Of a stretch of 36,652 nucleotides of DNA, positions 1 to 8,406 are shown piece after piece; within the stretch, counting starts at the first letter, position 1; each line of letters begins with the position of its first letter. Source of the DNA: Desulfobaccales bacterium. Lineage in GTDB: Bacteria > Desulfobacterota > Desulfobaccia > Desulfobaccales > 0-14-0-80-60-11. Made by a program: the position numbers and the translations under genes. Under the pieces are notes generated by a model. The model was not told the DNA's origin. It did not search any database and saw nothing but the letters and a program-made list of their open reading frames with translations. The stretch is from assembly GCA_030694005.1 (NCBI GenBank), contig JAUXZG010000258.1, positions 1-36,652 of the forward strand, given 5' to 3'.

Positions 1-170
1 AGGGTTGCAGACCCTTACCCCCTCCCCCAAGCCCCCACCCCCAATCCCTTAAGTTTTGTGGCTTGAGAAGGCGGGGTTCTCGGCCCCGCCTTCTCAAGCC
101 CGTTATGCGGGTTGGGAGGGGGGTTTGGGGGGAGGGCCGGGAGCTCAGGTCCCTGGCCCTCCCCCCAAAA
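1..170. repeat. GC-rich composite hairpin element, copy A (left end cut by window)
   Basis: This fills the space before cdsA. The first 50 bases are a C-rich arm whose partner lies outside the window. A perfect 17-bp stem follows (60-76 with 84-100, 7-nt loop). A second stem of 15 bp (124-138 with 155-169) has an inner GGGA/TCCC pairing. Five G-runs between 109 and 136 form a G-quadruplex-type motif. It is the same family as copies near 3619, 8333, 13205, 20405, 21851, 32709, 36007 and 36627. It probably marks the 3' end of the gene to the left. Confidence 0.85.
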
Positions 171-199
171 CACCCAAATCAACCTAAAAGGGGTGGCCC

Positions 200-1024
200 A
201 TGCATGGGCGGCGGTGGTTGACGGCCCTTATTCTCATTCCGGTACTGCTTTTGGTGCTTTTTAAGGGAGGGCGTCTGGGTTTTGTCCTGTTGCTCTTGCT
301 GGTCAACGGGCTGGCCCAGTGGGAATTTTTGGGGATGTTTCAAACAGAGAGCGACAGGGTGCGCCGGCTCAAGACCATCATTTTGGGGTCCTGGCTGCTC
401 ATCAGCTTTTGCACCACCCAGCCGGTTACCTATTTATGTAATCCTTCCGGCCCCTTATCCGTCTTAGTCTTTTGTCTGTTTATCCTGTTTCTGTTTTATC
501 TCCTCAGCTATGGCCATATTGCCAATTTAGAGCAGGACCTGATGGTCCATGTTTTGGGGCTCCTCTACCTGCCCTTACTTTTAGGGCATTTTATCTGGCT
601 CAGGTACATGCCCCAGGGGGAGCAGTGGGTCTTATGGCTGCTGGGGGTTATTTTTGCCGGAGATACCGCGGCCTTTTATAGCGGCAAGGCCTGGGGCCAA
701 AAGAAGCTCTTCCCCCAGGTGAGTCCGGGCAAGACCTGGGTGGGCGCGGTGGGAGGGGTGGCGGCCAGCCTGGTGCTGGGAATTTTGTTGGGCAGATGGC
801 TCTTACCCCAGATGAAGGTCCTGGCCCTGGCCTGGCTGGCCCTGACCCTGGCGGTGGTGGGACTGTTGGGGGACCTCTTTGAGTCGATGCTCAAACGCCA
901 GGCCCAGGTTAAGGACGCCAGCCAAATCCTGCCGGGTCACGGCGGAATGCTGGACCGCCTGGACAGCTTGCTGTTCGCCGCCCCGGCGTTGGTCTATATC
1001 CGTCTTTTTATCCTGAGATTATAA
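200..1024 (+). CDS. cdsA: Phosphatidate cytidylyltransferase (CDP-diglyceride synthase)
   Basis: This makes CDP-diacylglycerol from phosphatidic acid and CTP, the branch point of phospholipid synthesis, in the inner membrane. The 274-residue protein is almost wholly hydrophobic, with about seven or eight membrane segments, which is usual for the family. The C-terminal quarter carries the CdsA signature: SPGKTWVG, GDLFESMLKR, then KDASQILPGHGGMLDRLDS, including the Asp and Lys residues that bind the metal and nucleotide. The ATG follows AAAAGGGG with short spacing. It converges on the tolC-like gene with only four bases between the stop codons, so no terminator fits between them. Its usual neighbours uppS and dxr would lie outside the window. 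Confidence 0.95.
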   Translation: MHGRRWLTALILIPVLLLVLFKGGRLGFVLLLLLVNGLAQWEFLGMFQTESDRVRRLKTIILGSWLLISFCTTQPVTYLCNPSGPLSVLVFCLFILFLFYLLSYGHIANLEQDLMVHVLGLLYLPLLLGHFIWLRYMPQGEQWVLWLLGVIFAGDTAAFYSGKAWGQKKLFPQVSPGKTWVGAVGGVAASLVLGILLGRWLLPQMKVLALAWLALTLAVVGLLGDLFESMLKRQAQVKDASQILPGHGGMLDRLDSLLFAAPALVYIRLFILRL

Positions 1025-1028
1025 AACC

Positions 1029-2435
1029 TCATTTGGTTTGGCTGATGGAATTCTCCGCCGGCAAGGAACGGCGATAAGCGCCGGTGGCTTTATCCAGCTT
1101 GGTCACCGCCAAGTTGTATTGGTAGAGCGCCAGGAGGTAATCTCCCCTAAAGGCTCCATACTTTTCAAAGGCCTGGAAGATATCATCCAACTTTCCCACC
1201 CCCATGTCAAAGTTGCTGAACGCGGTGACCAACCAGCGCCGGGCGTTGACATAGGCCTTTTCCAGGCCCACGCTGGCCTTGTAATTTTCCTGAACCTTGC
1301 CGTACTGCTGGGCCACTTCCACCGGAATGCCCATCAGGGCGGTTTTTTCGGTGTTCTTCAACTGCTCCAGTTCGGCCTGGGCCTGGCCGATCTTGGCCTT
1401 GAGGATGCCAAAGTCAAAGTGCCACTTCACCCCCACGACTGGCAGGGCGTAGATTTGATTAAAATAGTCATAGATGTAAGGGTCCCGGGTGGTTTGACGA
1501 CCGGGGGCGCCGGCCAGGGCGCCCATAACCGCGAAGAAAAGGGAGGGGTACTGGTCAGCCCTGGCGGCGTCCACCAGCAACTGCCGGGCCATCAGGCCTT
1601 GTTTAAGCTGGGTGAACTCCGGGCGCAGCTCCAGGGCCTGGCGGATATGGTAGTCCAGGGTAGACGGCGCCTGGGAGGGGTTAGGCAGCTCCGGGGGGAC
1701 CCGAAAATTCTGGTCGGAGCCATAACCGATCAACGCCTTCAAGGCGAGATAGGCTACCTTGGCCCCTTCATCCGCCTCGGCGGCGAACTTTTCCACTGCC
1801 CCTTCATACGCGGCCAGGCGGTAGAGGTCAGCTTCCCGCACATTGGCGGATTTGAAGCCCAGCAGGCGCGTGATGCGCTGCTTGGTGTCGCTCAGGTAGG
1901 AACGGGCTTCTCTCACCACATCCTTGCCCTGTTCGGCCAACACCAGGCCGTAGTAGGCCTGGGCCACGTTGACTATGACCTCACCTTTCTTGGCCTCCAC
2001 CCCGGCCTCTTTGACCTTGATATTCTTGTCGGCGGCATCTTCCCGAAAAGCAATTTTGCCGAAGGTATAGAGGGGTTGGATCAGAGTAAAATCCAGGCGC
2101 CCAAAGACATTGACCCCGTTGAAGCGGGTGCTGCCGTCGGGATAACGGATCTTGTTGTTGGCGAGGTCCAGTTCCGGCCGGTGGGCATTGGGGACCACGC
2201 CGCCGATGAAGGTGGAGTCAAACTGGGGGAAACGGTAGGCGTGGGCCTCGTTTTTTTGCTCTTGCGCCAGGGTTACTTCACTTTTGCTGGCCTTGACCTC
2301 CGGACTGAATTTCAGGGCCATGGAGATAAGCTGCGGCAAGGTGAGCACCGGCAATTCCGCGGCCGGCGCTGCCATGGGTGTCCCAAGGATGGTCAGGCCC
2401 AAGATCACCCCCCCCAAACGGGCCCAATTACGCAT
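1029..2435 (-). CDS. TolC-family outer-membrane efflux channel
   Basis: This 468-residue protein begins with a signal peptide (basic MRNWAR, hydrophobic core, cleavage near APAAE). Two outer-membrane efflux protein repeats follow, with long alpha-helical stretches rich in Ala, Gln, Glu and Lys, consistent with the TolC periplasmic barrel. Segments such as DFTLIQPLYTFGKI and VVGVKWHFDFGILKAKIGQA are typical beta-to-helix transitions of the family. It would form the outer-membrane exit duct of a tripartite exporter. No membrane-fusion protein or inner-membrane pump is adjacent, so its partner is elsewhere. The start is an ATG close behind a GGAGGGGGG ribosome site. It reads away from the epimerase gene. 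The substrate cannot be told from sequence. Confidence 0.9.
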   Translation of the reverse strand: MRNWARLGGVILGLTILGTPMAAPAAELPVLTLPQLISMALKFSPEVKASKSEVTLAQEQKNEAHAYRFPQFDSTFIGGVVPNAHRPELDLANNKIRYPDGSTRFNGVNVFGRLDFTLIQPLYTFGKIAFREDAADKNIKVKEAGVEAKKGEVIVNVAQAYYGLVLAEQGKDVVREARSYLSDTKQRITRLLGFKSANVREADLYRLAAYEGAVEKFAAEADEGAKVAYLALKALIGYGSDQNFRVPPELPNPSQAPSTLDYHIRQALELRPEFTQLKQGLMARQLLVDAARADQYPSLFFAVMGALAGAPGRQTTRDPYIYDYFNQIYALPVVGVKWHFDFGILKAKIGQAQAELEQLKNTEKTALMGIPVEVAQQYGKVQENYKASVGLEKAYVNARRWLVTAFSNFDMGVGKLDDIFQAFEKYGAFRGDYLLALYQYNLAVTKLDKATGAYRRSLPAENSISQTK

Positions 2436-2614
2436 ATCCCCCCCTCCTTTTTTACTGATACTAAAATTTGAGTTGAGTTATGATTGGTACCCCCTTAAGG
2501 AATCCCCAGAGGGCACCAGCTCCTTTTTAGCAAGTTACGACAAAGAAGTCCATCAACTTTTTCAGGATCTGGTTAAAACCAGTAATCTTTCCCCGGTGAG
2601 GGGGGATGAAAAAA

Positions 2615-2644
2615 TTGCATCCATAACCCTACATCAGTTATGAT
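2615..2644 (+). promoter_or_regulatory. Possible sigma70 promoter of the epimerase gene
   Basis: TTGCAT (2615-2620) is followed by an 18-base spacer and TATGAT (2639-2644). The -10 is good and the -35 matches only three of six bases. The short palindromes CTGGTT/AACCAG (2569-2582) and CCCC/GGGG (2591-2603) lie just upstream, in the 250-base gap between tolC and this gene. Confidence 0.4.
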
Positions 2645-2688
2645 TTATGATGAGAATTTGCCAGGAAGACCCAAGGGGGAGGCCGGAG

Positions 2689-3612
2689 ATGACGAGGGTT
2701 TTGGTCACCGGGGGGGCGGGGTTTATCGGCTCCCAGGTGGCGGAGGAATTGGTAGCCAGGGGCTGGGAAGTGGCGGTGGTGGATAACCTGAGCACCGGAC
2801 GGCGAGAATATGTGCCGGCCACAGCCCAATTCTGCCCCTATGACATCAACTCCCAAGAGACCTTTGAGCTTATCTGCCGGTGGCGGCCCCAGGTGATTTC
2901 TCACCATGCGGCCCAGATGAATGTGCGCTTCTCGGTGGCCAACCCCTTAGAGGATGCCCGGGAAAATATTCTGGGGTCTTTAAATATCTTCCAGGCTGCG
3001 GCCCAATCAGGCGTTAAGAAGATCATCTTTGCCTCCACCGGGGGAGCCATTTATGGAGATGCAGCCCCGGTGCCGTCCCGAGAGGCAGATGCGGCCTTGC
3101 CGGATTGCCCTTACGGGGTAGCCAAGCTGGCTGTGGAACATTATCTGCGTTTCTATCAACGGCAATACGGCCTGGTTCCCATATCCTTGCGTTACGCCAA
3201 TGTTTACGGCCCGCGCCAGAACGGCCTGGGGGAGGCCGGGGTGGTGGCCATCTTTATAGAAAAATTCCTGGCCGGAGAACAGCCGGTAATCAACGGCGAC
3301 GGCCTGCAGACCCGGGACTTTGTCTATGTGGGGGATGTGGTGACGGCTAACCTCATGGCCCTGGACTACCCTAAGGCCGGAGTATTCAACATCGGCACCG
3401 GCCGGGAAACGGATATCCTTACCATTTTTCTTAAACTTAAAGAACTCACCGGCTCTACCCTTGGCCCAGTGCACGGCCCAGCCAAACCGGGGGAACAGCG
3501 GCGCAGCGTCCTTGATTGCCAACAGGCCAAAGACCTCCTAAGCTGGCAACCCCAGATGAGCCTGACCGAAGGCCTGACCCGCACCGTGGCGGCTTTTAGG
3601 AAGAGAGGGTGA
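2689..3612 (+). CDS. NAD-dependent sugar-nucleotide epimerase/dehydratase (UDP-glucose 4-epimerase-like)
   Basis: This is an extended short-chain dehydrogenase of 307 residues. It shows the N-terminal nucleotide-binding glycine motif GGAGFIG after MTRVLVT, the acidic end of beta-2 (VVDNLSTG), a catalytic STGGAIYG serine/threonine region, the YGVAK Tyr-Lys pair and the family motif NVYGPRQ. It probably epimerises or dehydrates a UDP-sugar for envelope polysaccharide. I chose the ATG at 2689 because AGGGGGAGG sits just upstream and the fold normally begins within a few residues of its glycine motif. An in-frame ATG at 2647 would add 14 uncharacteristic residues. Seven bases after the stop, composite hairpin copy B begins. 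The exact substrate is unresolved. Confidence 0.88.
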   Translation: MTRVLVTGGAGFIGSQVAEELVARGWEVAVVDNLSTGRREYVPATAQFCPYDINSQETFELICRWRPQVISHHAAQMNVRFSVANPLEDARENILGSLNIFQAAAQSGVKKIIFASTGGAIYGDAAPVPSREADAALPDCPYGVAKLAVEHYLRFYQRQYGLVPISLRYANVYGPRQNGLGEAGVVAIFIEKFLAGEQPVINGDGLQTRDFVYVGDVVTANLMALDYPKAGVFNIGTGRETDILTIFLKLKELTGSTLGPVHGPAKPGEQRRSVLDCQQAKDLLSWQPQMSLTEGLTRTVAAFRKRG

Positions 3613-3618
3613 GAGTAA

Positions 3619-3803
3619 TTTGAGGGGAGGGCTGGGGGAATTTTTTGTAAGTGTTCCCCCACCCTCCCCTCAAACTCTCCTCCCAACCCCCTTTATGGGG
3701 GCCGGAGAAGGCGGGGCCTGAAGGTCCCGACTTCTCCGGCTCAAAAACCATAAGGGATTGGGGGAGGGGGTAAGGGCCTGCGGCCCTTAGCCCCCTCCCC
3801 CAA
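3619..3803. repeat. GC-rich composite hairpin element, copy B (most complete)
   Basis: Three hairpins stand in a row. The left one pairs 3619-3640 with 3654-3674, about 21 bp with one bulged C. The central one pairs GCCGGAGAAG (3701-3710) with CTTCTCCGGC (3731-3740). The right one pairs 3758-3778 with 3782-3803, about 21 bp with one bulged G and a 3-nt loop. The element begins seven bases after the epimerase stop and fills nearly all of the gap to the ABC ATPase gene. It lacks the U-run of a standard terminator but could stall polymerase or protect the 3' end. Confidence 0.88.
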
Positions 3804-3833
3804 CCATCAATCCTTCAACGTATTGGATGAAGC

Positions 3834-4769
3834 ATGGCGATGATGGTCGAGGTTCGGGATCTGGTCAAGTATTATGGTCCCGTACTGGCGGTCAGCCGGG
3901 TCAATTTTGAGGTGGCCCCCGGGGAGGTGGTGGGTTTTCTGGGCCCCAACGGGGCGGGGAAGACCACGACCTTGAAAATCCTAGCGGGCTTTCTGGCCCC
4001 GTCGGCGGGCACGGCCAGCATCAACGGCTATGATTGTGTCACCCAGTCTTTAGGGGTGCGCCGCTCCCTGGGTTATTTGCCGGAGAGCGTCTGTCTTTAT
4101 CCGGACTTGACGGTGAGCCAGTTTTTAAAGTTCGCGGCCCGGGCCAAGGGGGTGGAGGCCAAAAAAGAGAGAAGCGAGGTGGAGCGGGTGGTGGCTGCCT
4201 GTGGCCTGGAGGAGGTGAGGCACACCTTAAGCGCGGCTCTTTCCAAGGGTTTTCGGCAGAGGCTGGGGTTGGCCCAGGCCCTGATAGGGGATCCGCCTCT
4301 GTTAATCCTGGACGAACCCACCATCGGCCTGGACCCCTCCCAGATTGTGGAGATCCGCTCCATGATCAAGGAATTGGCGGGCTCGCACACGGTGATTTTG
4401 AGTTCGCATATCTTGCCGGAAGTCAGCCAATTATGCCAGCGGGTGATCATCATCAACCGGGGGCAGATTGTGGCCAGCGATACCCCGGAGAACCTCTCCC
4501 GGCAGTTGGGGCATGGTGCCCGCATCGGGCTTATGGTGCGGGGGCCGGCGGCCGAGGTGGAAGCGGCTTTACAGGCCATCGGCGGCGTCATCCAGGTGTC
4601 CTGCCAAGGGGAGGGCAGGTATTTGGTGGAGGGCGGCGATGAAGAGGACCTGGCCCCGAAGTTGGCCCGGCGGGTGGTGGAGCAGGGTTGGGAACTCATG
4701 GAGCTGAAGGCCCAGGAGTTCACCTTGGAAGAGGTCTTCCTTAATCTGGTAACGGAAGAAGGGTCATGA
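3834..4769 (+). CDS. ABC transporter ATP-binding protein (ABC-2 / gliding-type)
   Basis: This 311-residue ATPase energises the permease encoded next to it. Walker A is GPNGAGKTT near residue 40. Walker B with the catalytic Glu is LLILDEPTIGLDP, and the switch His is in ILSSHIL. The signature region reads LSKGFRQRLGLAQAL, so the usual LSGG is LSKG, as is common in the GldA/NatA-like group. A C-terminal extension of about 90 residues is typical of ABC-2 exporters. The product ends in an ATGA overlap with the permease start, showing translational coupling. With the GldG-like and DUF4340 genes it forms the widespread four-gene cluster often labelled gliding-motility ABC transporter. In non-gliding bacteria its cargo is unknown. 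Confidence 0.93.
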   Translation: MAMMVEVRDLVKYYGPVLAVSRVNFEVAPGEVVGFLGPNGAGKTTTLKILAGFLAPSAGTASINGYDCVTQSLGVRRSLGYLPESVCLYPDLTVSQFLKFAARAKGVEAKKERSEVERVVAACGLEEVRHTLSAALSKGFRQRLGLAQALIGDPPLLILDEPTIGLDPSQIVEIRSMIKELAGSHTVILSSHILPEVSQLCQRVIIINRGQIVASDTPENLSRQLGHGARIGLMVRGPAAEVEAALQAIGGVIQVSCQGEGRYLVEGGDEEDLAPKLARRVVEQGWELMELKAQEFTLEEVFLNLVTEEGS

Positions 4770-5557
4770 AAGGCTTAAGCGGTTGCCTGGCGTTGATGCG
4801 CAAGGAATTGACGGTCTATTTCGCCACTCCCATTTTTTATCTCACCGGCTTTTTCTTTCTGGTGCTGGCGGGCTATTTCTTTTATACCAATGTCCTTTAT
4901 TACAGCATCATCAGCTTCCAGGTGGTCCAGCAGGCAGCTCAGAATCCCCAGGTGGCGGGCCAGTTGAACCCCCAGCAGATGGTGTTCCGGCCCTTATTGG
5001 GCGCCCTGGCCATAGTGTTGTTGCTCCTGGTGCCGTTGCTCACCATGCGCCTGTTGGCCGAGGAGAAGCGTTCCGGGACCGCGGAGTTGCTGTTTACCTA
5101 TCCGTTGAGCGACTGGGCGGTTATTTTAGGGAAATTTCTCGCCGCGTTATTGGTTTACCTGATACTGGTGGGCCTGACCCTCACTTATGGAGTGGTATTT
5201 GCCTTTGTGGCCCGGCTGGACTGGGGCTCCTTGATTACCGGGTACCTGGGCCTGATCCTGTTAGGGGGCTCCTGCCTGTCCCTGGGGCTGTTCGTCTCCA
5301 GCCTCACCGAGAACCAGATCGTGGCCGGGGTGGCGGCCTTTGCCCTGCTGCTCTTGTTCTGGATCATCGGCTTGGTCCAGGAATTGGGTTCTGGGGGCCC
5401 GGGGGGGATTTTCCAGTACCTGTCCATGATGGAACACTACGAAAGCTTTACCCGGGGGGTGATTGATACCCGGGACCTGGTATATTATTTTAGTTTCATC
5501 TATTTCTTTCTATTCCTTACCAAGCGGCAGTTGGAATCTCGGCGCTGGAGAGCTTAA
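4766..5557 (+). CDS. ABC-2 type permease, GldF-like
   Basis: This 263-residue inner-membrane protein has six hydrophobic segments and a short extracytoplasmic stretch (QVVQQAAQNPQVAGQLNPQQ) after the first. The cytoplasmic motif RLLAEEKRSGTAELLFTYPLSDW is characteristic of ABC-2 permeases of the NosY/GldF type. It overlaps the ATPase stop by four bases and is followed two bases later by the GldG-like gene, so all four genes are surely one operon. It would form the membrane channel with the ATPase. The substrate is unknown. Confidence 0.92.
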   Translation: MKGLSGCLALMRKELTVYFATPIFYLTGFFFLVLAGYFFYTNVLYYSIISFQVVQQAAQNPQVAGQLNPQQMVFRPLLGALAIVLLLLVPLLTMRLLAEEKRSGTAELLFTYPLSDWAVILGKFLAALLVYLILVGLTLTYGVVFAFVARLDWGSLITGYLGLILLGGSCLSLGLFVSSLTENQIVAGVAAFALLLLFWIIGLVQELGSGGPGGIFQYLSMMEHYESFTRGVIDTRDLVYYFSFIYFFLFLTKRQLESRRWRA

Positions 5558-5559
5558 AG

Positions 5560-6984
5560 GTGAGTGGGCCGGGGATGTTCAAGAAACGCACCGTGGTCTA
5601 TGGCGCCGGTTCGGCCGCGGCGGTGCTGTTGGTGGCGGGCATCCTGGTCCTGGTGGTCCTGCTGGCAAACCGCTATCATTACCGGTGGGACACCACCCTG
5701 GGGCAGAGCCAGTCCCTGTCGGCTCTCACCAAGGCCTTGCTGAAGGAGGTGAACAAACCTCTCACCCTGACGGTGTTTTACCGGGAGGGGCACGCCGAAC
5801 GCCACAATACCAAAGCCTTTCTGGAAAGGTATATTTATAACAACCGCTTGGTGAGCTACCAATTTGTGGACCCGGAGCTGGAGCCTCTCAAGGCCCGGGA
5901 GGCGGGGGTGCGCTTCCAGGGGAATGTGTTGCTGGAGTACGAGGGCAGGCGGCAGATGGCCGATAGGCCCGACGAGGAAGCCATCACCAACGCCCTGCGC
6001 AAAATTTTAAAACCCGAACGCCGCAAGCTCTATTTCCTCACCGGCCATGGGGAACGGGGATTCGAGGACCCCCAACCGGAGGGTTTTCAGGTGGCCCGCC
6101 GGGCCCTGGAGAACGAAGGCTACGAAGTGCTGGGCCTCAACCTGTTGAGCGCCCCCCAGGTCCCTCAAGAGGCCGCGGTGGTCCTAGTGGCGTCGCCCAA
6201 AAAGGCGCTTCTGGCTCCTGAGGTGGCGGCCTTGAAGGCCTATCTGGGGCGGGGCGGGCGTCTGTTAGTGATGCTGGAGGCCTTTCAACACGGAGGCCTG
6301 AAGGAATTTCTGGCCGGCTACGGGGTGGAGCTGGACGACGGCATCATCCTGGACGCCAACCAGGTGAGCCGGGCCCTGGGGGCCAGCGTGGTCATGCCCC
6401 TGGTAATGCAATATGGGCCACACCGCATCACCCAGGATTTTAAAAACCTGGTCACCATTTATCCCCTGGCGCGCCCCCTGATCTTGAAACGGGAGGTCAA
6501 GGGGGTGACCTGGCTGCCCCTGGCCATCACCACGGCTACCAGTTGGGAGAGGTTGGGCAAGGAGGGGCTGAAGGAAAGAGAGGCGACTTTCGACCCCAAG
6601 CGGGACCGCAAAGGCCCCTTCACCCTGGCGGCTCTGGGCGAGATTAATCTTCAAGCCGGAAAGCCGGAGAAGGGAAAAAATCAGGCCCAGGCCGGGACAA
6701 AGGCGGACGAGGCCAAGACCTACATGGCGGTCTTTGGGGATGTGGACTTTGCCGACAACGCCTATTTCAACCTTTTCGGCAACGGGGACATGTTTTTAAA
6801 TACCGTGAACTTTCTGGCCGGGGAAGAGAAACAGATCACCATTCGCCTGGAAAAGCAGGCCCAACCACTTTCCCTGACCACCGGGCAGATCTGGATCTTG
6901 CTTTTCACCAGTCTGGTGATGTTTCCCCTGATGATGTTGGTAGCCGGGGTCTGGGCTTACCGCCGGCGGAGGGCGCGGCGGTGA
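5560..6984 (+). CDS. GldG-like ABC transporter auxiliary protein
   Basis: This 474-residue protein is anchored by one hydrophobic segment at each end (about residues 12-33 and 445-465), with a large extracytoplasmic domain between. The domain begins with LGQSQSLSALTKALLKEVNKPLTLTVFY, the pattern of the GldG / ABC_transp_aux family, and continues with YFLTGHGERGF and a Rossmann-like stretch (VVLVASPKKALLAPEVAALKAYLGRGGRLLVML). The GTG at 5560 has GGAGAG upstream; an ATG at 5575 is an alternative. The 3' end overlaps the next gene by four bases. It probably works as an extracytoplasmic partner of the permease. The molecular function is unknown in the family. Confidence 0.85.
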   Translation: MSGPGMFKKRTVVYGAGSAAAVLLVAGILVLVVLLANRYHYRWDTTLGQSQSLSALTKALLKEVNKPLTLTVFYREGHAERHNTKAFLERYIYNNRLVSYQFVDPELEPLKAREAGVRFQGNVLLEYEGRRQMADRPDEEAITNALRKILKPERRKLYFLTGHGERGFEDPQPEGFQVARRALENEGYEVLGLNLLSAPQVPQEAAVVLVASPKKALLAPEVAALKAYLGRGGRLLVMLEAFQHGGLKEFLAGYGVELDDGIILDANQVSRALGASVVMPLVMQYGPHRITQDFKNLVTIYPLARPLILKREVKGVTWLPLAITTATSWERLGKEGLKEREATFDPKRDRKGPFTLAALGEINLQAGKPEKGKNQAQAGTKADEAKTYMAVFGDVDFADNAYFNLFGNGDMFLNTVNFLAGEEKQITIRLEKQAQPLSLTTGQIWILLFTSLVMFPLMMLVAGVWAYRRRRARR

Positions 6985-8324
6985 CCCCTCGCCGGTTGCT
7001 CCCTTATTTGCTGCTTTTCCTGGCCCTGGCCGGAACTTATGTAGGCCTCAAGTTGCGCCAGGACCGCCAGGAGGCCCGAAAGCAAGAGGCCAATAAGATC
7101 TTTCAGGTTAAGGAGGGGGAGATCAGTGAGGTGGCCCTGATAAAGGGTAACCAGGAAATCCGCTTGGTGAAAAAGGACCAGGAATGGCACCTCAGCAAGC
7201 CCCTTGAGACCAAAGCCGACCAGCAGGTGGTGGTCTCTTTGTTGACTACCCTGGCCCATTTGCAGAAGACGCGAGACCTGGGGGCCGGGGTGGATCTAAA
7301 GCCCTTTGGGATGGAGCCGCCAGGATTGCTGGTGGAATTCGCCGCCCGGGGGAAGCCCCATCGCCTGAGCCTCGGCGCGGCCGCCCTGACAGAGAGGTCC
7401 TACTATGCCTTAAAGGACCAGGAGCGTAGCCTTTTCTTGATCAGCGCCGGAGACAAAAACTCCCTGGATCGCCCTATTCTGGCCCTGAGGGACAAGACCT
7501 TGATGGCCTTCAGTCCGGATAAGGTGGAGGCTATCAAAATCAAGACCGGCAACACCTCGGTGGAGTTGGCGCGCCCCGCCCCCCAGATCTGGCGCTGGGT
7601 GGGACAGGAGGGCCTTAAGGTGCGCGGCGATCGGGTAGAAGGGTTGCTGCGCCTTTTCAGTGCCGCCAGGGTGAAGGACTTCGTAGCCGAAGCGCCTAAA
7701 GATTTACGCGCCTATGGTCTGGCCCCTAAACCCCAGACCGAAGTGACGGTGGTTACGGATAAGGGGCCAGAAGTGCTAACCCTGGGGGCCAAGTCAGACA
7801 AAGGCATTTACGCCAAGAAAGGTGGGGAAGCGGCGGTGGTGCTGGTGGACCAGGACCTGCCGGAGCAAATCGTCAGGACCCTTTCCACCCTGGAGGACCG
7901 CCGGGTGTGGCCCGGGCCGGTTACCGAGGTACACAAGGTGGTTTGGGGGCCGAAAGACAAGACCTGGGTTGCCGTAAAGGAAAAAAATTCCTGGAAGATT
8001 TCCGGACCGGCAGGGCAGCAGTTGCCGCAGCCCGCCGGGCGCCTGGAAGCGGCCCTGTGGAGATTAAGCCGATTGGAATATGATCGCCTGGCCCCAAAGG
8101 TTGAGGCTGCGGCCACCAGGGAGAACTACCTGCTGGAAATTTACGATGGGGCCGGAGAAAGACGGTTTCGCCTGGAAGAATTGGGGAAAAAGGGGGAGGG
8201 ACAGGTGGCCGTGCGCACCCAGGCGGGGGATAAAACCGCCACGGCCTTGATGCCCCTGAAGGATCTTACCTCCTGGCAAGAGGAGATGGCGCATCTTACG
8301 GCCCCGCCGGAGGAGAAGGAGTGA
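6981..8324 (+). CDS. DUF4340 domain protein, last gene of the ABC operon
   Basis: This 447-residue protein has a single N-terminal membrane anchor (LLPYLLLFLALAGTYVGL) followed by repeated beta-rich modules. The modules match DUF4340: IFQVKEGEISEVALIKGNQEIRLVKKDQEWHLSKPLETKADQ, then later VEAIKIKTGNTSVEL and VTEVHKVVWG. The GTG start sits in a GTGA overlap with the preceding stop, so translation is coupled. The family regularly follows GldG-like genes, and this context is the main clue to its role, presumably an extracytoplasmic subunit of the transporter. Hairpin copy C begins nine bases after the stop. Confidence 0.85.
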   Translation: MTPRRLLPYLLLFLALAGTYVGLKLRQDRQEARKQEANKIFQVKEGEISEVALIKGNQEIRLVKKDQEWHLSKPLETKADQQVVVSLLTTLAHLQKTRDLGAGVDLKPFGMEPPGLLVEFAARGKPHRLSLGAAALTERSYYALKDQERSLFLISAGDKNSLDRPILALRDKTLMAFSPDKVEAIKIKTGNTSVELARPAPQIWRWVGQEGLKVRGDRVEGLLRLFSAARVKDFVAEAPKDLRAYGLAPKPQTEVTVVTDKGPEVLTLGAKSDKGIYAKKGGEAAVVLVDQDLPEQIVRTLSTLEDRRVWPGPVTEVHKVVWGPKDKTWVAVKEKNSWKISGPAGQQLPQPAGRLEAALWRLSRLEYDRLAPKVEAAATRENYLLEIYDGAGERRFRLEELGKKGEGQVAVRTQAGDKTATALMPLKDLTSWQEEMAHLTAPPEEKE

Positions 8325-8332
8325 AGGAGGGT

Positions 8333-8380
8333 AGGGGAGGGTGGGGGACCACTTGCAAAAAAGTCCCCCGGCCCTCCCCT
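8333..8380. repeat. GC-rich hairpin element, copy C (half element)
   Basis: AGGGGAGGG plus GGGGGAC (8333-8349) pairs with GTCCCCC plus CCCTCCCCT (8363-8380), a 16-bp stem with a small internal bulge and a 13-nt A-rich loop. It lies between the DUF4340 stop and the surE ribosome site, so it would partly separate surE expression from the operon upstream. Confidence 0.85.
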
Positions 8381-8406
8381 CAAAACCATCCACAAGGAAA
8401 ATCATT

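Noticed and set aside
1038-2471. A 477-codon open frame antisense to the tolC-like gene
   Set aside because: It mirrors the tolC-like gene on the other strand, its product is Gly/His/Val-rich with no family pattern, and the tolC reading has a signal peptide and domain matches. Long antisense frames are common in GC-rich genes.
8341-8406. Upstream in-frame GTG start for surE
   Set aside because: It would translate the GC-rich hairpin repeat. The ATG at 8407 has a good ribosome site and the family N-terminus.
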